Assembly: GCA_963620595.1 (NCBI GenBank)
Contig: CAVFAY010000016.1
Location: 1 to 62,839, forward strand
Direction: 5' to 3'
DNA: 62,839 nucleotides
Origin: Butyricicoccus_A sp963620595
Lineage (GTDB): Bacteria; Bacillota; Clostridia; Oscillospirales; Butyricicoccaceae
The translations under genes and the position numbers were made by a program. Position 1 is the first letter of the stretch. Every line of letters starts with the position of its first letter. The notes beneath the pieces are model-generated. The model did not search any database and had not been told where the DNA came from. It saw nothing but the letters and a program-made list of their open reading frames with translations. Positions 41,445-49,211 of the stretch are shown piece by piece.

Positions 41445-42938
41445 TTAAATCTGTCCCAGCAGATCTACGGTATTCAAAATATTTTCGCGGTCAATGACCA
41501 AATCAAAGCGTGGCTTGAGGCCAGCCAGTGCTGCAAGCGGAGCCGGAATCGGTGCGCCGGTCATATCATGCAGCTGATCGAGCAGTTCCGTACCGTCACT
41601 GGTAACCGTACCGCCCAGTGCAGAGATAACGCTCTGGCAGAACTTAAACGGGCTTGCCGTGGAAGCGATTACCGTCGGCGTCGTGTCGCCGGTGCGTGCC
41701 TGATAGTCCTCGTAGACCTTTACAGCAACTGCGGTGTGTGTGTCAGCCAGATATTTCTTCTCGTCAAACAACTTAGCAATGGTCTGCTTGGTCTGCGCGT
41801 CATCGCAGAAGCCGCCTTCAAACTGGCTGCCAATCTTAGCAAAGACATCTGCCGGAACGGAATACTTGCCGTTTTCCTTGAGCTGCTTCATCAGATCAGC
41901 AACCATAGCATCATTATATCCCGAAACCAGGAACAGTAAACGCTCCAGATTGCTGGAAATCAAGATGTCCATCGACGGAGAAATTGTTGTGTGGAACGGA
42001 CGGTTTCTATTATATGTGCCGCTGGACTGGAAGAAATCCGTCAAAACATTGTTTTCGTTAGAAGCACAGATCAGCTTGGCAATCGGAATACCCATCTGCT
42101 TGGCAAAATATGCCGCCAAAATATTGCCAAAGTTTCCGGTCGGTACACAAACATTGATCGGATCACCCATCTGAATGTCACCGCGGTTGAGCATGTCGCA
42201 GTATGCGGAAACATAGTACGCAATCTGCGGTGCCAGACGGCCCCAGTTGATGGAGTTTGCAGAAGACAGCGTCATGCCCTGCTCATCCAGCTTGCGAATC
42301 GAATCCTTATCTGTAAAGATTTTCTTTACTGCACTCTGTGCGTCATCAAAATTACCACGAATCGCGCAAACCTGCACATTGCTGCCGCGCTGCGTCACCA
42401 TTTGCAGTTTCTGAATCGTGCTGACACCATCCACCGGATAGTAAACCATAATTTTGGTACCTTCTACATCAGCAAAGCCGTCAAGAGCAGCCTTGCCGGT
42501 ATCACCGGATGTGGCAACCAAAATACACGCAGTGCGCTGCTCACCAGTCTTTTTCAGTGAAGCCGTCAGCAGATGCGGCAGCATTTGCAGTGCCATATCC
42601 TTAAATGCGCAGGTCGGACCATGCCACAGTTCGAGAATGTACTTGCCGTCCTCCAGCTTTACCAACGGAGCTGTATCTGAGCCGCCAAACTTTTCGTCCG
42701 CATACGCACGGGCAGCGAACTGCTTCAATTCCTCCACAGAAAAATCGGTCAGAAAGCGTCCGAGAACATCGGCACTTCTGCCGCGGTAATTTTTCTTGCA
42801 CAGAATGGCAATATCCTCTGCTGTCAGCTGTGGAATCTCTGTCGGGCAGTACAGACCGCCATCCGGTGCAATGCCAGTGGCAATCGCCTTTGCTGCGCTG
42901 ACGCTCAGCTCTTTATCTCTTGTGCTTACATAATTCAT
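41445..42938 (-). CDS. thrC: Threonine synthase
   Basis: A 497-residue PLP enzyme of the long (E. coli-like) ThrC type. The N-terminal YVSTRDKELSVSAAKAI and the PLP lysine Lys 113 in GPTCAFKDMALQM are diagnostic. VATSGDTGKAALDGF and CVPTGNFGNILAAYFAKQMG complete the cofactor site. It converts O-phosphohomoserine to threonine. AGGAGG lies 10 nt before the ATG. It forms a short operon with the metallophosphoesterase. Other threonine genes are not in the window. Confidence 0.96.
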   Translation of the reverse strand: MNYVSTRDKELSVSAAKAIATGIAPDGGLYCPTEIPQLTAEDIAILCKKNYRGRSADVLGRFLTDFSVEELKQFAARAYADEKFGGSDTAPLVKLEDGKYILELWHGPTCAFKDMALQMLPHLLTASLKKTGEQRTACILVATSGDTGKAALDGFADVEGTKIMVYYPVDGVSTIQKLQMVTQRGSNVQVCAIRGNFDDAQSAVKKIFTDKDSIRKLDEQGMTLSSANSINWGRLAPQIAYYVSAYCDMLNRGDIQMGDPINVCVPTGNFGNILAAYFAKQMGIPIAKLICASNENNVLTDFFQSSGTYNRNRPFHTTISPSMDILISSNLERLLFLVSGYNDAMVADLMKQLKENGKYSVPADVFAKIGSQFEGGFCDDAQTKQTIAKLFDEKKYLADTHTAVAVKVYEDYQARTGDTTPTVIASTASPFKFCQSVISALGGTVTSDGTELLDQLHDMTGAPIPAPLAALAGLKPRFDLVIDRENILNTVDLLGQI

Positions 42939-42970
42939 GAGTTGAAAACCTCCTGCGTATTTCGCTATTG

Positions 42971-43924
42971 TTAAAAGTTTGTCTGTACGAACCGAGATGC
43001 ATTGTTATACAGGAAACCAGCAATTTGCTGTTCCGAATAATTTTTTCTTGCCAGTGCTTCTGCCAACTGCGCAATGCCGGTCATATCAGAGATGCCGTTT
43101 GGAAGCCGATCACAGCCATCCCAATCCGCGCCGATGCACAGATTGTGTACGCCGCCCAATTCGCAAAAATGTTCAATGTGATGCACAACAGCATCACAGG
43201 ATACTGTTCTCTGCTTGGTGACAAAAGGAACATAAAAATTCATGCCCACCAATCCGCCGCGCCGAATAATCTCTCGAAATTGTTCATCCGTCAAATTGCG
43301 CGGATGATTGCAAATTTTTCTGCTGTTGGAATGCGTGGCTAAAATCGGTGCATCGATACAGCTCGCCAAATCCCAAAATCCTTTGGCAGATAAATGGGAA
43401 ACATCCAAATAGACACCATGTTCCGTCAAAGTCTTTGCGATATGCTTTCCCGCCGGTTTAAGCCCTGCCGCATCGTCTGTAGATGCGCCGCAGCCATAGA
43501 CAGAATCAAAATTCCATGTCAGCGTGACAATCTTTACACCTGCCTGTAATGCTGCCTGTAAATCTGACTCTGTTTGCAGCAATTCCGCGCCTTCGATGGA
43601 TAAAAAGGCTGCTACCTGCCGTTGAGATTGCGCCGCGAGGAAATCCGCCGCCTGTTTGCAGTGACGCAGACGCGAACCACAAACGGAAAATGCACGTTTC
43701 GCCGTGTGAAGCATTCGCGTCAATCGTTCATGCGCATCCTCCGGCGACACAATCGGTCGATACCCGCAAAATAAAGCAAATACCTGCGCATACTGTTCCA
43801 GAGAGCCGGCTCTTTGCAAATCCACATGGCCGGTATTTTGAAGCAGCGTCTCTCCCGCAGGCAGTCGCCGCTCAAAATCTGTCAGACGATACAGCGTATC
43901 GCAATGGAGATCAAAATATCGCAA
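42971..43924 (-). CDS. Membrane-dipeptidase-like peptidase (M19 family)
   Basis: A 317-residue renal-dipeptidase-type amidohydrolase. The metal motif HCDT near residues 7-10 (His-x-Asp), ASFLSIEGAELL-like Glu, DVSHLSAKGFWDL and ATHSNSRKICNHPRNLTD (His ligands) and GADWDGCDRLP follow the M19 order. It cleaves dipeptides, often including D-amino-acid or cyclised ones. No signal peptide, so cytoplasmic. The start is TTG 43924, directly after the stop of the UPF0102 gene, with GAGGTG 6 nt upstream, which indicates tight coupling. Confidence 0.9.
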   Translation of the reverse strand: MRYFDLHCDTLYRLTDFERRLPAGETLLQNTGHVDLQRAGSLEQYAQVFALFCGYRPIVSPEDAHERLTRMLHTAKRAFSVCGSRLRHCKQAADFLAAQSQRQVAAFLSIEGAELLQTESDLQAALQAGVKIVTLTWNFDSVYGCGASTDDAAGLKPAGKHIAKTLTEHGVYLDVSHLSAKGFWDLASCIDAPILATHSNSRKICNHPRNLTDEQFREIIRRGGLVGMNFYVPFVTKQRTVSCDAVVHHIEHFCELGGVHNLCIGADWDGCDRLPNGISDMTGIAQLAEALARKNYSEQQIAGFLYNNASRFVQTNF

Positions 43925-44278
43925 TCAATTCACCTCAAATGCATGGGGAACATGTCGAATACGGCACGTTCCGCACTGTCGATTGACGAGCACTTCTATA
44001 ACATCAAACCGCGGCTGTTTCGTTGTCGGATGCTGGAGCAGCCAGCACTGTGCGGTTTGAATCAATCGTTCACGCTTGTGTGCTGTAACCGCTTCGCGCG
44101 GTGCGCCCCACGCTTCACTTGACCGCGTTTTGACTTCTACAAAGATCAAATACTGCGTATCTTCACAGACAATATCCAATTCACCATGCTTCCAGCGATA
44201 ATTTCTCGCCAGAATAGTGTATCCATGCCGCTGCAAGAACTCAGCCGCACGCTGTTCGCCGCGCTGTCCTGTCGTCAT
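43925..44278 (-). CDS. UPF0102 (YraN) family putative nuclease
   Basis: A 117-residue protein of the YraN/UPF0102 family with a PD-(D/E)xK nuclease-like core: GQRGEQRAAEFLQRHGY, HGELDIVC (Asp of the site) and FVEVKTRSS (Glu-x-Lys). The cellular role is unsettled, with possible links to DNA or RNA processing. ATG 44278 overlaps the rnhB stop as ATGA, and the length then matches the family. A longer frame from 44326 is less likely. The order rbgA-rnhB-yraN is common in Firmicutes. Confidence 0.92.
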   Translation of the reverse strand: MTTGQRGEQRAAEFLQRHGYTILARNYRWKHGELDIVCEDTQYLIFVEVKTRSSEAWGAPREAVTAHKRERLIQTAQCWLLQHPTTKQPRFDVIEVLVNRQCGTCRIRHVPHAFEVN

Positions 44279-44904
44279 GCGTTGTTGAGAATCTTCTTCA
44301 GAAATGTCTTGCGGTGCAGCGGACAAATGCCGTACTGCTCAATCGCCGCATAATGCGCCTTGGTGCCGTATCCTTTGTGCTTTTCAAAGCCGTATTCCGG
44401 ATACACTTGTGCCATCTCGCGCATGTAACGGTCTCGTGTAACCTTCGCTAAAATGGAAGCCGCAGCAATAGACAGCACTTTGCCGTCTCCGCCAATGACG
44501 GTTTCTGCCGGAATGTCTAGACCCTGAATGCGGTTGCCATCCACCAAAGCAAAATCTGCCGGAACATCTAGCGCTTGCACCGCACGGCGCATGGCAAGAA
44601 ATGTTGCCTGCAAAATATTGATGTCATCAATTTCCTGTTCACTCGCCTGACCGATGCCATAAGCAAGGGCATTTTCCTTGACAAAATCAAACAACGCTTC
44701 GCGCTTTTTTTCAGTAATCTTTTTTGAGTCATTGACCCCTGGCAGTTCAATCCCTTCCGGCAAAATTACTGCTGCCGCGACAACAGGCCCCGCCAACGGA
44801 CCACGTCCCGCCTCATCAATACCACACACAGCCGTAAAGCCTTTGGCACGAATTTCAGCTTCTTTTTCCATCGTGAGGAGAACCGGCTGCTTACTCTTAG
44901 TCAT
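44275..44904 (-). CDS. rnhB: Ribonuclease HII
   Basis: A 209-residue RNase HII that removes ribonucleotides and RNA from RNA-DNA hybrids. The catalytic pair Asp 30-Glu 31 is in CGIDEAGRGPLAGPVVAAAV, a third Asp is in FALVDGNR, and the family marks SIAAASILAKVTRDR and HKGYGTKAH follow. ATG 44904 overlaps the rbgA end (44897-44904). The frame can be extended to 45015, but that part lies inside rbgA and is unconserved. Confidence 0.96.
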   Translation of the reverse strand: MTKSKQPVLLTMEKEAEIRAKGFTAVCGIDEAGRGPLAGPVVAAAVILPEGIELPGVNDSKKITEKKREALFDFVKENALAYGIGQASEQEIDDINILQATFLAMRRAVQALDVPADFALVDGNRIQGLDIPAETVIGGDGKVLSIAAASILAKVTRDRYMREMAQVYPEYGFEKHKGYGTKAHYAAIEQYGICPLHRKTFLKKILNNA

Positions 44905-45787
44905 TCGCCTGTTCCTCCGCGTATTCATCCGGTGTTTCCAGCGTAATACGTCCGAGTTTTCCGCCGCGATATTCATCGAGCAAAATGCGCGCCATGCGTT
45001 CGGTATCAATTTCACCGCCGGAAATCAAGAAACCGCGTTTTCTGCCTGCACGCATCAGCAGTTCATAGCCGAGGAAATCAATTTCTTCCTCTTCACTCGG
45101 CAATTCAAATTTATATCTGTCTGTCAGCAGCTTTGGCGCATGATGGTACAGAATTTCCATGAGCTTGCAGGCCAAAGCCTCTACATCCAAGATATTATCC
45201 TTGACCGCACCGGTCACTGCCAGCAAAATACCTGTGCGCTCATCGTCCAGCTTCGGCCACAGAATGCCCGGTGTGTCGAGCAGTTCCAATCCGCCTTCTA
45301 CGCGAAACCACTGCTGACCGCGCGTAACGCCTGGTTTATCCGCCGCCTTTGCCGACTTGCGTCCCAGTACTTTGTTGATAAACGTGGATTTTCCTACATT
45401 CGGAATGCCGACGACCATAACTTTGACAGAACGGCCGGTCTGTCCCTTTTCTTTCCACTTTTCAATTTTATCTGCCAGCAGCGTGCGTACCGCCGCGGAA
45501 AACTTTGCGACACCGGCGCCGCTCTTCGCGTCCGTTGTCAACACAGCATAGCCCTTGCTGCGATAAAACGCCGCCCACTGCTTTGTCGCTTCCGTATCCG
45601 CCAGATCTGTGCGGTTCAAAATCAAAATGCGCGGCTTATTGCCCGCAATTTCATCCATATCCGGATTACGGCTAACCTGCGGAATTCGCGCATCAACCAC
45701 TTCACAGACCGCATCTACCCGCTTCAGGCTGACTGCCATTTGACGGCGTGTGCGTGTCATATGGCCGGGATACCATTGTATATTCAT
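44897..45787 (-). CDS. rbgA: Ribosome biogenesis GTPase RbgA (YlqF)
   Basis: A 296-residue circularly permuted GTPase. The motifs occur in the permuted order G4 LNRTDL, G5 TTDAKSGAG, G1 GIPNVGKST, G2 PGVTRGQQW, G3 DTPGIL. The N-terminal IQWYPGHMTRTRRQM is the RbgA signature. It promotes late 50S subunit assembly. AAGGAG lies 8 nt before the ATG. It is followed by rnhB with an overlap and preceded by lepB (12-bp gap), a standard Firmicutes rplS-lepB-rbgA-rnhB cluster. Confidence 0.96.
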   Translation of the reverse strand: MNIQWYPGHMTRTRRQMAVSLKRVDAVCEVVDARIPQVSRNPDMDEIAGNKPRILILNRTDLADTEATKQWAAFYRSKGYAVLTTDAKSGAGVAKFSAAVRTLLADKIEKWKEKGQTGRSVKVMVVGIPNVGKSTFINKVLGRKSAKAADKPGVTRGQQWFRVEGGLELLDTPGILWPKLDDERTGILLAVTGAVKDNILDVEALACKLMEILYHHAPKLLTDRYKFELPSEEEEIDFLGYELLMRAGRKRGFLISGGEIDTERMARILLDEYRGGKLGRITLETPDEYAEEQAND

Positions 45788-45799
45788 ATGTTTTTCTCC

Positions 45800-46366
45800 T
45801 TATGATACCGTACCGATTTCATTGACTGGATAAATGCGCATCAACACTTTGCCAATGACATAGCGGGTATCCACCATGCCCAGCGCTTCACAGCGGCTGT
45901 CTGTCGAATGATTTCGGTTATCTCCCATGACGAAGATACATCCCTCCGGCACAGTCTGTGGAAAATTCATGTCAAAATGCGTCTGTGTTTTTTCCGCAAT
46001 GTATGTTTCGTCCAATACCTCGCCATTGACGGAAACTTCACCGGTTTCAAAGTCAATATCCACGGTATCACCTTCCGTTGCAATCACGCGCTTGACAATC
46101 GGACTTGTCATAAACGAATCCTTGGTCAAAATAACAATATCGCCCTTTTCCGGCGTATAAAACAGATTGGAAACCAAAAGTTGATTGCCATTCTGCAAAG
46201 TCGGCACCATCGAAGAGCCTTCTACACCAATAATTCGGATTCCGAACACAAAGACCAGAATCACGATGGTCAAAGACAGAATCAGTGCCTCGCCCCAGTC
46301 AAACAGTTCGCTGTGAAACCGTCCCTTCGGTGCTTCTTCTTCAGAAGATTTTTTCTCTTTGCGCAT
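45800..46366 (-). CDS. lepB: Signal peptidase I
   Basis: A 188-residue type I signal peptidase. One N-terminal membrane helix (about 27-46) is followed by the catalytic Ser 52 in GSSMVPTL and Lys 92 in VKRVIATEGD, with FVMGDNRNHSTDSR (box E) near the C terminus. It cleaves signal peptides of exported proteins on the outer face of the membrane. It lies between rplS (separated by a terminator) and rbgA. Confidence 0.96.
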   Translation of the reverse strand: MRKEKKSSEEEAPKGRFHSELFDWGEALILSLTIVILVFVFGIRIIGVEGSSMVPTLQNGNQLLVSNLFYTPEKGDIVILTKDSFMTSPIVKRVIATEGDTVDIDFETGEVSVNGEVLDETYIAEKTQTHFDMNFPQTVPEGCIFVMGDNRNHSTDSRCEALGMVDTRYVIGKVLMRIYPVNEIGTVS

Positions 46367-46490
46367 CAGGTCTCATCATCCTTTCATCGGATACACATAT
46401 ATCTTTATATTATACCGATTCCGCCCTAGATGGCAAGTAATTTCCGGCAAAATGCCCGCAAATCTTCTATATTCCTTGAATTTTTGAAAG

Positions 46491-46524
46491 AAAAAGGAGA
46501 GAACAGAACTGTTCTCTCCTTTGT
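46491..46524 (-). terminator. Rho-independent terminator of rplS
   Basis: A 14-bp perfect stem AAAGGAGAGAACAG/CTGTTCTCTCCTTT with a short loop, followed on the minus strand by TT and a T-rich stretch. It limits read-through from rplS into lepB. Confidence 0.9.
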
Positions 46525-46547
46525 GGTTCCTGAATACAGGCTGAAAC

Positions 46548-46889
46548 TTACAGCTTTTCCTGAACCTTTGCTGCCTTGCCGACTCTGCCGCGCAGGTAGT
46601 ACAGCTTAGCACGGCGAACCTTACCGTTACGAACAACCTCGAACTTTGCAATGTTCGGGGAATGTACCGGGAAAGTCTTCTCAACGCCTACGCCGTAAGA
46701 AATACGTCTAACGGTTACAGACTTGTTGATGCCAGTGTGCTTGATAGCGATGATGGTGCCCTCGAAAATCTGAATTCTTTCGCGGTTACCTTCCTTGATC
46801 TTCTGGTGTACCTTAACGGTAGAACCAACCTTGAGCTCCGGCAGATCGTTCTTAATCTGCTGCTCTGCGAGAACCTTAACTAAGTCCAT
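46548..46889 (-). CDS. rplS: Ribosomal protein bL19
   Basis: A 113-residue bL19. The order DLPELKVGSTVKVHQKIKEG, ERIQIFEGTIIAIKHTG, SVTVRRISYGVGVEKTFPVHSP and RAKLYYLRGRVGKAAKVQEK is the complete family pattern. It sits at the 30S-50S interface. ATG 46889 follows GGAGG by 8 nt. A start five codons upstream has no proper site. It is preceded by a structured leader that probably mediates feedback control. Confidence 0.97.
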   Translation of the reverse strand: MDLVKVLAEQQIKNDLPELKVGSTVKVHQKIKEGNRERIQIFEGTIIAIKHTGINKSVTVRRISYGVGVEKTFPVHSPNIAKFEVVRNGKVRRAKLYYLRGRVGKAAKVQEKL

Positions 46890-46904
46890 CGTATAATCCT
46901 CCAA

Positions 46905-47041
46905 ATCTTAGACAATCGTATCCCTTTTAAAACCTCCTGTCCGGTACTGCGATGAATTGCTCCCTGCACAATGCTTGTGCACTGCATTTCCGGTGGCTGA
47001 GCCCTTCTCAGCCGGGTGAACAGAGGATTGTCCGGTTTCAG
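46905..47041 (-). promoter_or_regulatory. Ribosomal protein L19 leader (autoregulatory 5' UTR)
   Basis: The 306-bp gap 46890-47195 has no gene. On the minus strand the 137 nt between the promoter and rplS contain paired segments: GGCTGAG/CTCAGCC (a hairpin around 46990-47013), and CCGGT/ACCGG-type pairs further out. Firmicutes rplS leaders have such conserved structures and are thought to bind L19. The assignment rests on position and hairpins, not on a covariance search. Confidence 0.55.
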
Positions 47042-47047
47042 TTAGTT

Positions 47048-47076
47048 ATTTTAGCATGAAAACCCACAAAATGCAA
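47048..47076 (-). promoter_or_regulatory. Sigma-A promoter of rplS
   Basis: On the minus strand -35 TTGCAT (47071-47076), a 17-bp spacer and -10 TAAAAT (47048-47053). Confidence 0.7.
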
Positions 47077-47118
47077 GATAAATATACAAAAAATAATGGA
47101 TTATTTTGTGCATTTTTG

Positions 47119-47147
47119 TTGTTCATTCTCACCAAATATGGTATACT
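47119..47147 (+). promoter_or_regulatory. Sigma-A promoter of the amylase gene
   Basis: -35 TTGTTC (47119-47124), a 17-bp spacer and -10 TATACT (47142-47147), about 49 bp before the ATG at 47196. Confidence 0.65.
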
Positions 47148-47195
47148 ATTTCTGTCATAGGAAATACATTTTCCATAACAAGGAGGTTTGCTGTT

Positions 47196-48506
47196 ATGTG
47201 GGCTTATGAGAGTGTTTTTTATCAGATTTATCCAATGGGTTTTTGTGGGGCGCCGTGGGAGAATGATGGAAAGACCATAAATCGCATCGGCAAGGTCGGT
47301 GACTGGGCGGCTCATATTGCGTCTATCGGCTGCAATGCGATGTACTTCTCTCCTGTTTTTGAATCCGACAGCCACGGCTACGACACCCGTGACTTCCGAA
47401 AGATTGACTGCCGTCTCGGCACCAATGCTGATTTTGCAGAGGTCTGCGACAAATTGCATAAGGAAGGCGTTCGTGTTGTCTTAGACGGCGTATTTAATCA
47501 TGTCGGCAGAGGCTTCTGGGCATTCACGGATGTACAGGAAAAGAAATGGGATTCTCCATATAAAGATTGGTTCCATATCAGCTTTGATGGAAACTCCAAC
47601 TACAACGATGGCTTCTGGTACGAGGGCTGGGAAGGTCATTATGAGCTGGTCAAGCTGAATCTGCGCAATGAGGAAGTCATTCAGCACATTTTTGACTGCA
47701 TCCGCGATTGGGTAGAAGAATTCGACATTGACGGTCTGCGTTTGGACGTTGCCTATTCCTTAGACCGCGATTTCATCCGTCGCCTGCGTTCGTTCTGTGA
47801 TTCTCTCAAGCCGGATTTCTTCTTGGTCGGCGAAGTGATGAGCAGCGATTGCTCTCCGTTCCTCGCAGACGGTATGCTGCACTCCTGCACCAATTATGAC
47901 TGCTACAAGGGCTTGTATTCCTCGTTCAATTCCATGAACATGTTCGAGATCGGTCATTCGATGCAGCGTCAGTTCGGTCCGGAGCCGTGGACTCTGTACA
48001 AGGGTAAGCATCTGCTGTCTTTTGTTGACAATCACGATGTCACCCGCGTTGCTTCTATTTTGACCAACGAAAAGCATTTACCGCTGATCTACGCCATGAT
48101 GATCGGCATGCCAGGCATTCCTTGTATTTACTACGGCAGCGAGTGGGGCGAAAAAGCACAGAAGCAGCAAGGTTCTGATGCGAATTTGCGCCCGTGTTTC
48201 GAGCAACCGCAGACCAATGAACTAACCGAATGGATCGCCAAACTTGCAAAGGCAAAAAAATCCTCCAAGGCTCTGTGTTATGGCGGGTACACCATTCGTC
48301 TGATGACCAACAAACAAATTATCTTTGAGCGTGCCTTTGAGGATGAGCGCGTCATGGTCGCCATCAATGCCGATGACCAGCCGTTTACCGCGCACTTTAA
48401 CGCAGAAGCCGGTCGCGCACGCGATCTGATTACCGGAGAAGTTCATGATTTCGGCGGCGGTTCTGAGCTTCCTCCGTACTACGCCGCATTCTGGCAGGTA
48501 TTTTAA
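47196..48506 (+). CDS. Cytoplasmic GH13 alpha-amylase-family enzyme
   Basis: A 436-residue glycoside hydrolase family 13 enzyme. The four conserved regions are present: VVLDGVFNHVG (97-107), GLRLDVAY with nucleophile Asp 184, LVGEVMSSD with acid/base Glu 213, and FVDNHDVTR with Asp 278. There is no signal peptide, so it acts inside the cell on short maltodextrins or cyclodextrin-like oligosaccharides. The small size and PMGFCGAP start suggest a maltogenic-amylase or neopullulanase-like member without extra N-terminal domain. AGGAGG lies 9 nt before ATG 47196; upstream in-frame starts have no site. Confidence 0.93.
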   Translation: MWAYESVFYQIYPMGFCGAPWENDGKTINRIGKVGDWAAHIASIGCNAMYFSPVFESDSHGYDTRDFRKIDCRLGTNADFAEVCDKLHKEGVRVVLDGVFNHVGRGFWAFTDVQEKKWDSPYKDWFHISFDGNSNYNDGFWYEGWEGHYELVKLNLRNEEVIQHIFDCIRDWVEEFDIDGLRLDVAYSLDRDFIRRLRSFCDSLKPDFFLVGEVMSSDCSPFLADGMLHSCTNYDCYKGLYSSFNSMNMFEIGHSMQRQFGPEPWTLYKGKHLLSFVDNHDVTRVASILTNEKHLPLIYAMMIGMPGIPCIYYGSEWGEKAQKQQGSDANLRPCFEQPQTNELTEWIAKLAKAKKSSKALCYGGYTIRLMTNKQIIFERAFEDERVMVAINADDQPFTAHFNAEAGRARDLITGEVHDFGGGSELPPYYAAFWQVF

Positions 48507-48531
48507 TCGTCAATCTATTGATAGAAAGACT

Positions 48532-48606
48532 AAATCCCCTTTTTCACCGTTTTTATGCAGGCAGCATACACTGCTCATAAGCAATCGGCTGAAAAGGGGG
48601 ATTTTT
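48532..48606 (+). promoter_or_regulatory. Hairpin that ends the amylase transcript and covers the ytaF ribosome site
   Basis: The segment AATCCCCTTTTTCA (48533-48546) pairs with TGAAAAGGGGGATT (48590-48603), about 14 bp with one G-U pair, around a 43-nt loop that can itself fold. The 3' arm contains the ribosome site AAAAGGGGG of the next gene and is followed by T residues. It can therefore act as a terminator, a translation block, or both. Confidence 0.55.
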
Positions 48607-48607
48607 C

Positions 48608-49207
48608 TTGGATTTTATGATTGTTGTCGCCGTAACTGCGGACGTTATGTTCGCCGCTATGGTTTGTGGAACCGCCGGCATTTGGATTCCTTGGTATTCC
48701 CGCCTGTGTATGGCAGCCGTCAGCAGCGGATTTCTCATCCTATCTGCTGCCGGAAAAAGCGTGCTGTTTCAAGACCTGCCGCAAGATACCATCCGATGGA
48801 TTGGTTTCAGCGCTTTGGTCTGCATTGGACTGATGCAGCTTTTCGGCGAGCGCATTTCCCGATGGATTGGCAAAACAACCAGCCGGATCTTGGCACCTGT
48901 GCGTGTCGGCGCCGCCGTTTTTCTCGACCACACCCGCGCGGACAGCGATCACTCGCATGTATTGTCCATTCCAGAGTCCATTGTGCTTGCCATTCCGGTT
49001 TCTATTGACTCTCTGATTGGCGGTCTGGGTGTTTCCGCCAGCGGATCTGCACTCCTTTTCTTGTTAGGCATCGCTTTGATATGGAATTTCTTTGCTGTCT
49101 GGTATGGCAGATGGTTCGGTACAAAAATTCCTATTCCCAGCGAGCGTGCCCGCTCCGCCTTTTGCGGCGTGGTTCTCATCGCACTGGGATGCTGGAAACT
49201 GGTATAA
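48608..49207 (+). CDS. ytaF: YtaF/MntP-like sporulation membrane protein
   Basis: A 199-residue membrane protein with six hydrophobic helices in two halves, each opening with an acidic helix motif (VAVTADVMFAAMVCG near the start and LAIPVSIDSLIGGLGVS in the second half), as in the YtaF/MntP (DUF204) family. B. subtilis YtaF is a sporulation protein and MntP exports manganese. The sequence cannot decide between them, though the loop and length resemble YtaF. The start TTG 48608 lies 7 nt after AAAAGGGGG. An ATG at 48617 is too far from the site. It converges on the ABC-F gene with a 4-bp gap. Confidence 0.78.
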   Translation: MDFMIVVAVTADVMFAAMVCGTAGIWIPWYSRLCMAAVSSGFLILSAAGKSVLFQDLPQDTIRWIGFSALVCIGLMQLFGERISRWIGKTTSRILAPVRVGAAVFLDHTRADSDHSHVLSIPESIVLAIPVSIDSLIGGLGVSASGSALLFLLGIALIWNFFAVWYGRWFGTKIPIPSERARSAFCGVVLIALGCWKLV

Positions 49208-49211
49208 CTGG

